From positions 1-11,155 of the forward strand of contig SLQI01000218.1 in the NCBI GenBank assembly GCA_007131535.1: 11,155 bases of DNA, given 5' to 3'. The notes beneath the pieces are model-generated. The model was not told the origin of the DNA. It worked only from the letters and a program-made list of their open reading frames with translations, and ran no database searches. The position numbers and the translations under genes are program-made. The stretch comes from Balneolales bacterium. Lineage in GTDB: Bacteria; Bacteroidota; Rhodothermia; Balneolales; Natronogracilivirgulaceae. Below are positions 6,645-11,155 of the stretch, piece by piece (the stretch's first letter is position 1; each line of letters begins with the position of its first letter).

Positions 6645-6896
6645 CTACCGGTTTAACCTATCCTCCAGTTTAGCAATTCTTTGATCAAGTTTCTTCCGGG
6701 TTTTATGTATACCTTCCAGACGCCCCGGCACACTTTGAAGTATTTTTTGATCCCGGTATTTACGCAGCAATTTAAGCGTCATAATCCATAACCCTGCAAT
6801 AATTGCAAGCAGAGCAATCATCATAAAAACAGCTGCCAGCGGGTCTCCAACCACAATAGTTTCCATTGCCGGGTATTTGATATCAACCTTCGACAT
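6645..6896 (-). CDS. Small single-pass membrane protein with C-terminal coiled coil (PspB-like)
   Basis: This 83-residue protein has a polar start, a membrane helix at about 20-44 (LAAVFMMIALLAIIAGLWIM), a basic stretch (KLLRKYRDQK) that should face the cytoplasm, and a charged helix at about 57-82 (RLEGIHKTRKKLDQRIAKLE). The plan, size and RI-x-x-LE ending recall PspB-type phage-shock membrane proteins, though I would not claim orthology. It aligns without gaps through the membrane segment with the 106-residue protein encoded just upstream (shared AVF-x-MI, later KL, D-x-K and a Pro), so the two are probably paralogues. Start is ATG at 6894-6896; Met11 is an alternative. No Shine-Dalgarno sequence is seen. 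It is flanked by 154-nt and 149-nt spacers, loose for an operon. Confidence 0.7.
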   Translation of the reverse strand: MSKVDIKYPAMETIVVGDPLAAVFMMIALLAIIAGLWIMTLKLLRKYRDQKILQSVPGRLEGIHKTRKKLDQRIAKLEDRLNR

Positions 6897-7045
6897 AATC
6901 TAACGAATGCTTGTAATAAGCTCCGGATGCCTTACGAAAACGGCAAGATCAAGGCGTGGAGAAGGCCTGAAAAGTGCTGAGTATATGTAGTACATGAACA
7001 TTTTTGGGACGAGCGGAACGAAGATTATGACGATTTCTCAGGGCA

Positions 7046-7366
7046 TTAACTGCGGGTTCGCAGCGTATTTTGCAGTTTCCTGCCCTTTTCAGATTCTGAC
7101 TCCGACTTTTGCTCCTGCTTTCCGGCTTCAATTTGAGGAGTAAAGTCCTCTTCCGTCGTTATCGCTTCGAGGTTCCGGATTCGCTTTTCGAGGTACTGAT
7201 GATTCTGCTCCAGCTCGTTAAGCCTGTTTTGGACGTTATCCGGCAATCGCTTAACACTTTTTCGGTCTACAAACAATTTGATCAGTTTATACACCAAATA
7301 AAAAAAACCGAGAGAAATAACCGTCCCGGTTATCATTCCGAAGACTGCAACCAATTGTTGTTCCAT
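7046..7366 (-). CDS. Small PspB-like membrane protein with coiled coil
   Basis: This 106-residue protein has one membrane helix near its N-terminus (about 5-29: LVAVFGMITGTVISLGFFYL) and then a basic cytoplasmic edge (KLIKLFVDRKSVKR). A heptad-rich helix follows (about 43-70: VQNRLNELEQNHQYLEKRIR, then NLEAITTEEDF). The tail is polar and probably disordered, rich in Lys, Glu, Ser and Gln. The helix ending EKRIRNLEAI-TTEEDF resembles the PspB pattern RIQALESIL, so a PspB-like family is likely at the level of architecture; no pspA or pspC gene is in the window. AGGA lies eight nt before the ATG at 7364-7366. The gene follows yggS by 126 nt and precedes its probable paralogue. A membrane scaffold or regulatory role near DivIVA is possible but unproven. 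Confidence 0.72.
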   Translation of the reverse strand: MEQQLVAVFGMITGTVISLGFFYLVYKLIKLFVDRKSVKRLPDNVQNRLNELEQNHQYLEKRIRNLEAITTEEDFTPQIEAGKQEQKSESESEKGRKLQNTLRTRS

Positions 7367-7443
7367 AATCGCATTCCTAATTTTGCAGACTTAATTGCTC
7401 AGGGAGTAACCTGATTAACAAATAATTGAAAAATCCATTGAGA

Positions 7444-7457
7444 GTAAACCAGTTTAC
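7444..7457. repeat. Short palindrome GTAAAC-CA-GTTTAC after yggS
   Basis: GTAAAC (7444-7449) and GTTTAC (7452-7457) form a palindrome with a 2-nt centre, 35 nt beyond the yggS stop codon and about 80 nt before the next gene. Nearby TTTACCC and TTTACC copies echo the AATTACC-like repeats at 2873-2898. It could be an operator for the membrane-protein genes or simple repeat sequence. Confidence 0.25.
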
Positions 7458-7492
7458 CCATTTACCTTAGAAATTGTTTCAGATAAAAGAGA

Positions 7493-8215
7493 TCAAGTCG
7501 ACACTCCCGGATTAACCTGGCATGGCCGGGCCCCAAAAATGGCTGTTCCGACCCGTATCATGGTAGCTCCTTCTTCAATAGCGATATCCATATCCTGAGT
7601 CATCCCCATCGAAAGGTGCTCCAGCGTAACCGGTTCATCGTACTCGTTTTTGTATTTATCTCTCAGTTCCCTTAGTAACGCAAACTCGCGGCGAATACGC
7701 TCCCGGTCTTCGGTTAATGTCGCCATACCCATCAGTCCACGGACGCGGACAGACTTCAGATTTGCGGCGTAGTCCAGCAACGCTTGCAATTGTTCCGGCG
7801 GGCAGCCGCTTTTCTGCTCTTCCCCACTGATATTAACCTGTAACAATACATTGATATTGCGGCCGGCAGCTGTAGCTCGTTTTTCGATTTCTTTGAGTGC
7901 TTTGATTTTCGGGACCGATTGAATCCAGTTTACCCGATCAACCAGATATTTGATTTTATTAGTCTGTAACTGACCGACCATATGCCAGCTGATTCTGTCG
8001 TCCGGAAGCTGCTCCATCTTTTGGGTAAGTTCCTGTACCTTATTTTCACCAAACTCTGTTTGTCCATGCTCCAGGGCGGCTTGAATATCTTCAACCGGTT
8101 TCATCTTACTGATGGCCACCAACATAATTTCCTCAGGAGAGCGATTGCACCCATGACAGATTTCTGCAATTCTGGATTTAATATTGTCGAGATTAACAGA
8201 TATATCGGTATTCAT
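7493..8215 (-). CDS. yggS: YggS/PLPBP-family pyridoxal-phosphate homeostasis protein
   Basis: This is a 240-residue single-domain alanine-racemase-N fold protein that binds pyridoxal phosphate and helps control free PLP and amino-acid/keto-acid balance; the family has no established catalytic activity. The PLP lysine is Lys37 in LVAISKMKP (32-40). Other family motifs are FGENKVQE (55-62), WHMVGQLQTNK (77-87), a GLMGMATL stretch in the second half, and the phosphate-binding end LSMGMTQDMDIAIEEGATMI, then RVGTAIFGAR. Length is normal for the family (about 230). An uncommon feature is a CHGC pair at Cys20-Cys23 in the N-terminal helix region. The start is ATG at 8213-8215, without a clear Shine-Dalgarno sequence. 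It is the first gene of the minus-strand series. YggS (YlmE) genes lie close to divIVA in Gram-positive bacteria, as here. Confidence 0.95.
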   Translation of the reverse strand: MNTDISVNLDNIKSRIAEICHGCNRSPEEIMLVAISKMKPVEDIQAALEHGQTEFGENKVQELTQKMEQLPDDRISWHMVGQLQTNKIKYLVDRVNWIQSVPKIKALKEIEKRATAAGRNINVLLQVNISGEEQKSGCPPEQLQALLDYAANLKSVRVRGLMGMATLTEDRERIRREFALLRELRDKYKNEYDEPVTLEHLSMGMTQDMDIAIEEGATMIRVGTAIFGARPCQVNPGVST

Positions 8216-8281
8216 TAAATAATTGTTCTGGTCAGGTTAATAAATCGGAGGTGTAATTCGTTAACAATGATGCAAAATAGG

Positions 8282-8313
8282 TTTTATTCTTAGTTGAATA
8301 AATCTTATCTTTG
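8282..8313 (+). promoter_or_regulatory. Candidate promoter for the nif3 / coiled-coil / rnpB unit
   Basis: TATCTTTG at 8306-8313 is a perfect match to the Bacteroidota -7 element TAnnTTTG. The expected -33 position (8282-8285) carries TTTT rather than TTG, so only half of the promoter is strong. Transcription would start near 8320 and give a leader of about 128 nt before the ATG at 8448. It lies in the divergent spacer with yggS, for which I saw no good promoter on the other strand. Confidence 0.4.
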
Positions 8314-8447
8314 AGATTCTTTGTAAACATATACGTAGCATATAGGTTGTTAATGCTCAGAACATCGCCGGTAAAAGCACCATCGTGCCTCTCCCCGGCC
8401 GGATCAACCTTCACTCAAAAACAGAATGGAGGGCGGCCGGAAACGAT

Positions 8448-9449
8448 ATGACCATAAGGGTTGATCATATCTCTGCATTTCTCGATCACCAGGCTCCTCC
8501 AACAACCAAGCTGGACTTTGATAATATAGGATTACTTCTGGGTAACGGCTCGCAAAACATTTCCAATATAGTATGCTGCCTTGATGTAACCCCCGAAGTA
8601 ATAGATGAAGCCCGCCGCCTTAACGCAGAACTCATAGTTGCCCATCATCCACTGATTTTCAAAAAACTTTCCCGGATCAATACTGCTACCGAAGAGGGAA
8701 AGATGATCAGCGACCTTCTTAATAATGACATTGCTGTTTTTGCCGCCCATACCAATTATGATGTGGCCAATGATGGCGTCTCGTTTATCATGGCCGAACG
8801 TCTCGGGCTCTCCAATACCGGGTTCCTACAGCCGATGCAGGAAAATGACTGCATGCTCGAAATCACTTCAGAGCCTGAAGCGGCGGATCAAGTTCAAACT
8901 ATTCTGGATCGCTTTGGTGACTCCATTGCCTATTCTTCTTCAGCTGCCGGACAGGCCCATTTCCGCGTGGTTACCCAAAAATATTTACTCAACGAGCTGG
9001 ACGGAGCCCTGAAATCGGCGGCCAACCAGATCAACAGCTGGAGTTATTCGGTAACGCAGGATCAACCTTCACACGGTCTGGGTGTAATAGGTGAGCTTGA
9101 AACCCCTATGAATTCCGGGCAATTTCTGGATTTTCTAAAAGAAACTTTTAACTGCGAACACATTTCCTATAGCGGAAGCCCCGGTAATATTGAACGGGTT
9201 GCTTTATGCGGTGGTGCCGGAGCTCCTTTAATTTCCAGCGCACTAAACAAAGCGGACGCCTACGTAACCGCAGACTTGAAGTACCACGAATTTTTTACCG
9301 GCAAAAGCGACTTTCTTCTGGCTGATATCGGCCATTATGAAAGTGAGATACCGGCAGTAGAAGAACTTGCAGAGCGAATCAGCCAGCGCTTTCCGGAGCT
9401 GGCCGTTCATGTAACGAGTGTTAACACGAACCCCATAAAACATCACTGA
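8448..9449 (+). CDS. Nif3-like dinuclear metal-centre protein (DUF34) with PII-like insert
   Basis: This is a 333-residue member of the Nif3/YbgI/YqfO family, hexameric toroids that bind two metal ions and are often annotated as GTP cyclohydrolase I type 2 homologues; their physiological reaction is not settled. Metal-site motifs are all present: FDNIGLLLGN (24-33), VAHHPLIF with His66-His67 (64-71), AHTNYD (100-105) and ADIGHYESE (292-300) after DLKYHEFF. Between about residues 135 and 218 lies a PII/CutA-like insert (CMLEITSEPEAADQVQTIL..., ending before GLGVIGEL), typical of the longer YqfO-type proteins. Start: ATG at 8448 gives MTIRVDHISAFLD, in register with the family; an in-frame GTG at 8385 would add 21 residues of non-family sequence. 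It is separated by 4 nt from the next gene, so the two are probably translationally coupled. Confidence 0.93.
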   Translation: MTIRVDHISAFLDHQAPPTTKLDFDNIGLLLGNGSQNISNIVCCLDVTPEVIDEARRLNAELIVAHHPLIFKKLSRINTATEEGKMISDLLNNDIAVFAAHTNYDVANDGVSFIMAERLGLSNTGFLQPMQENDCMLEITSEPEAADQVQTILDRFGDSIAYSSSAAGQAHFRVVTQKYLLNELDGALKSAANQINSWSYSVTQDQPSHGLGVIGELETPMNSGQFLDFLKETFNCEHISYSGSPGNIERVALCGGAGAPLISSALNKADAYVTADLKYHEFFTGKSDFLLADIGHYESEIPAVEELAERISQRFPELAVHVTSVNTNPIKHH

Positions 9450-9453
9450 TACC

Positions 9454-10218
9454 TTGACTACAAAAACATCCGAAAACAAAACCAGCACTAAAGATATCCT
9501 TCAACAACTGGCAAACCTGCAATACATCGACTCCCGTATCGATGAGCTAACCCGTATGCAGGGGGATCTGCCCGAAGAGATCATGGATATCGAAACAGAG
9601 GTAGCACGTCTCGAAGCTCAGGAAAACCGGATTAAAGCCGAGCAGAAGGAGCTTGAGCTGGAAAAATCCAACCTTGAGCTGGAGATCAAAGATTCCGAGG
9701 CACTGATCAAGAAGTATGAAGATCAGCAGATGAATGTGCGGAACAACCGTGAGTACGACGCTCTTACCAAAGAGATCGATTCTCAGAAACAAGCTATGGA
9801 GAATGCCAACTCCCGGCTTGAGGAAATAGCCATGCTTAAGGAAGAGCATGCTAAAAGTCTGGAGGAAATTCAGCAGAAACTCGAACAAACCCGGGATGAG
9901 CTGAAAACCAAAAAGGAAAAGATGGATGAGTTGGTCGAAAGCAACAAGTCCGAGGAACAGGAGCTGCAAAAGAAACGGGAAGAAGCGGCCGGTAAAATCG
10001 ATCAGCGATATCTGAAAAGTTATGAGCGTCTTCGCAAAGGACTGAATAACGGTAAAGCCGTTGTGCCGATGGAAAAAGGCTCAAGTAACGGTGTGATGCT
10101 GCCTCCTCAAACCCAGGTAGAGGTGCGCCGCATGAATAAAATCGTTATTGATGAAAACAGTGGCAGAATTGTAGTTGATCCCAGCTTCTTTGAAGAAGCC
10201 GAAAAACAAGTGAAGTAA
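9454..10218 (+). CDS. CdsZ/HP0958 (DUF164)-family coiled-coil protein with a cysteine-less terminal ribbon
   Basis: This 254-residue protein has the DUF164/CdsZ layout: a long antiparallel coiled coil (about 13-180) and a C-terminal ribbon domain (about 185-245). Relatives include Helicobacter HP0958 (FlgZ), which binds sigma-54 and flagellin mRNA, and chlamydial CT398/CdsZ. Family marks are LANLQYIDSRIDEL (19-32), NVRNNREYDALTKEID (94-109), YLKSYERLRKG (186-196), GKAVVPMEKG (200-209) and LPPQTQVEVRR (216-226). The four zinc Cys are all replaced: ERGACGGC-type residues read EKGSSNGV (Ser211, Val214), and CENCGRI reads DENSGRI (Asp233, Ser236). The whole protein contains no Cys. The start must be TTG at 9454, four nt after the nif3 stop. 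An in-frame stop at 9436 excludes anything earlier, and the next ATG would delete conserved residues. It ends 30 nt before rnpB. Family is secure; function here is unknown. Confidence 0.88.
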   Translation: MTTKTSENKTSTKDILQQLANLQYIDSRIDELTRMQGDLPEEIMDIETEVARLEAQENRIKAEQKELELEKSNLELEIKDSEALIKKYEDQQMNVRNNREYDALTKEIDSQKQAMENANSRLEEIAMLKEEHAKSLEEIQQKLEQTRDELKTKKEKMDELVESNKSEEQELQKKREEAAGKIDQRYLKSYERLRKGLNNGKAVVPMEKGSSNGVMLPPQTQVEVRRMNKIVIDENSGRIVVDPSFFEEAEKQVK

Positions 10219-10248
10219 GGTGTAAACCGGTTTTTCGTTATAGAATTA

Positions 10249-10599
10249 CAGGCGTTGCCGGGTAATCGCCTCCGACCATAATCGGGGGAGGAAAGTCCGA
10301 ACACCTACGAACACCGCGCCCCGGGAAACCGGGGGTTTCTGCCCTCATATGGGCAGGAAACGGAAAGTGCCACAGAAAACAGACCGCCTTGATGTGAACC
10401 ATCGAGGTAAGGGTGAAAAGGTGAGGTAAGAGCTCACCGCTCCGGTTGGCGACAACCGGAGGCACGGCAAACCCCGCGGGGTGCAAGATTAAGCAGGCAG
10501 TGTGCCGTTCGTCACACAACTGCCGGGTAAATCGCATCAGATAAATGATTGCCATCCGCTATCCGGCGGATACAGAATTCGGCTTACAGGCAACGCCTG
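10249..10599 (+). ncRNA. rnpB: RNase P RNA, bacterial type A
   Basis: This is the catalytic RNA that trims tRNA 5' leaders. P1 is formed by 11 perfect pairs: CAGGCGTTGCC (10249-10259) with GGCAACGCCTG (10589-10599). Universally conserved blocks follow in order: GAGGAAAGTCCG (10288-10299), CCACAGAAAACAGACCGCC (starting at about 10370), CAGATAAATGATTGCC (10538-10553, P4 3' strand) and ACAGAATTCGGCTTACAG (10572-10589). A P12-like hairpin is visible as GTTTCTGCCC / GGGCAGGAAAC at about 10335-10364. Length of about 351 nt is normal. A -10-like TATAGA at 10239-10244 would place initiation near 10250, but no matching -35/-33 element is seen, so it may be transcribed partly from the upstream genes and processed. 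Plus-strand and minus-strand open frames across it are spurious. Confidence 0.97.
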
Positions 10600-10609
10600 A
10601 TTATTTTTA
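10587..10609 (+). terminator. Candidate terminator formed by the 3' strand of RNase P RNA P1
   Basis: CAGGC (10587-10591) and GCCTG (10595-10599) can form a 5-bp hairpin with an AAC loop, followed by ATTATTTTTAG. It uses the same bases as the P1 3' strand, so it could form during termination and then refold into P1. The stem is short, so the call is tentative. Confidence 0.4.
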
Positions 10610-10975
10610 GTGGGAGGCCTTCCGTCCGTTGGCAAAGAAAAACTGTGAGCTTCTTGTGTAATCTTACGTTCTGAGTTCGATTCTAATTTTTTCTACTATC
10701 TGGTGACTTTTGGGAATTAGAGGTGCCTGTTGCTGGTTGCTGGTATGAAAAATTAATCAAACTACAGATACGTACCGGTTTGATGCAATATTGGTATCGC
10801 AACGCTTTATGTTAGCTGGTTCAGGGGATGACAACCCAATACTGTTGTCAGTTATCAGCTTCACACCCATCCATTTCCGTTGACTTCAGTGCGTGTTGCA
10901 CAACTATCAAATATTTGCTCTGTTTTATGGCAGGATTTTTCCCCGCGCGACGAAGTCGCGCTGTTTTCCCCCAGC
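10600..10975. other. Gene-free region after rnpB with short hairpins
   Basis: No open frame here looks like a protein. Visible structures are a tandem GTTGCTG pair (10729-10742), an inverted pair TGACAAC / GTTGTCA (10829-10835 with 10844-10850, 8-nt loop), and a 7-bp hairpin GCGCGAC-GAA-GTCGCGC (10945-10961). The last is very GC-rich against its surroundings. It may belong to the repeat-like segment that follows. No promoter or tRNA was found. Confidence 0.5.
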
Positions 10976-11146
10976 AGCCCATGTCATCTCGACTGGAGGC
11001 GAGGCTTAGATAAAGCCCTTTGGCTCGGTGTATTTCGAGCCGTAACGGAGAGATCTGTTAAATCAAGCAACTACCTCTCCACAAGGCTTCAACCAAATGC
11101 AGTCAAATAAAAACAGCAGTTGATGGCTGAGTAGTTGCTCATTTGG
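10976..11146. repeat. Probable dispersed extragenic repeat
   Basis: The segment starting CAGCCCATGTCATCTCGACT and continuing to GGAGAGATCT (near 11047-11056) resembles extragenic repeats of the GTCATCTCGA...GGAGAGATCT type that I associate with Bacteroidota-like genomes. It carries GGCTCG / CGAGCC (about 11022-11041), AGCAACTAC (11066-11074) inverted to GTAGTTGCT (11131-11139), and CCAAATG (11093-11099) inverted to CATTTGG (11140-11146). The frame across it (10880-11110) has repeat-like composition and no domain. Only one copy is in the window, so repetitiveness is inference. Confidence 0.35.
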
Positions 11147-11155
11147 CGGCAGATC

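Noticed and set aside
9547..9969. 140-codon minus-strand frame rich in Leu and Phe
   Set aside because: It is the antisense of a Glu/Lys/Gln coiled coil, which always reads as Leu/Phe-rich; not a membrane protein.
10238..10555. 105-codon minus-strand frame over rnpB
   Set aside because: The region is RNase P RNA, with conserved blocks and a perfect P1 helix; the frame has no protein features.
10880..11110. 76-codon plus-strand frame at the right end
   Set aside because: The translation has no domain and covers hairpins and a repeat-like segment; no ribosome-binding site and no hydrophobic or coiled-coil pattern.
1..11155. CRISPR arrays, insertion sequences, tRNA genes, integrase or defence genes
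   Set aside because: No regularly spaced repeats, transposase motifs or tRNA cloverleaf signatures were seen on either strand.

Overview
The window (about 45-48% GC by eye) reads as a chromosomal housekeeping segment of a bacterium related to Bacteroidota, most likely the Balneolia/Rhodothermota branch. The clues are a DivIVA-domain protein beside a Bacteroidota-style purine nucleoside phosphorylase carrying an I-T-D-E-C motif, near-consensus Bacteroidota promoters (TTG, a spacer of about 20, then TAnnTTTG), few Shine-Dalgarno sequences, and a type-A RNase P RNA. The lineage call is inference from protein flavour; no 16S rRNA gene is present.

Layout. Positions 1-1548 (minus) hold the N-terminal 516 residues of a ComEC/Rec2 DNA-uptake channel that runs off the left edge. 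A lipoprotein isoaspartyl peptidase/L-asparaginase lies divergently on the plus strand (1709-2740) and is followed by a strong intrinsic terminator. From 8215 down to 3014 seven genes all lie on the minus strand. In transcription order they are a YggS-type PLP homeostasis protein, two small related single-pass membrane proteins with coiled coils, a DivIVA-domain protein, a purine nucleoside phosphorylase, a very acidic uncharacterised protein, and a membrane-anchored protein with WD40-like repeats. A divergent promoter region at 8216-8447 leads to the plus-strand unit: a Nif3/DUF34 protein with a PII-like insert, then a CdsZ/HP0958-type coiled-coil protein 4 nt downstream, then rnpB (about 10249-10599). 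The last 556 nt contain no credible gene but have short hairpins and what looks like a dispersed extragenic repeat.

How the genes fit together. The yggS-to-divIVA neighbourhood resembles the ylmE...divIVA cell-division and envelope cluster of Gram-positive bacteria, but two PspB-like membrane proteins take the place of SepF/YlmG. The nif3 / coiled-coil / rnpB trio looks co-linear and translationally coupled.

Most notable points. (1) The CdsZ-like protein keeps the fold of the terminal zinc ribbon but has lost all four zinc-binding cysteines. (2) The phosphorylase has MTAP-like residues (Asp and Leu) where classical PNPs have Asn243 and His257, so its substrate range may be unusual. (3) The phosphorylase leader can form two mutually exclusive hairpins just upstream of the start codon. 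(4) A tandem pair of PspB-like paralogues sits between yggS and divIVA. I see no phage, insertion sequence, CRISPR array or defence system.
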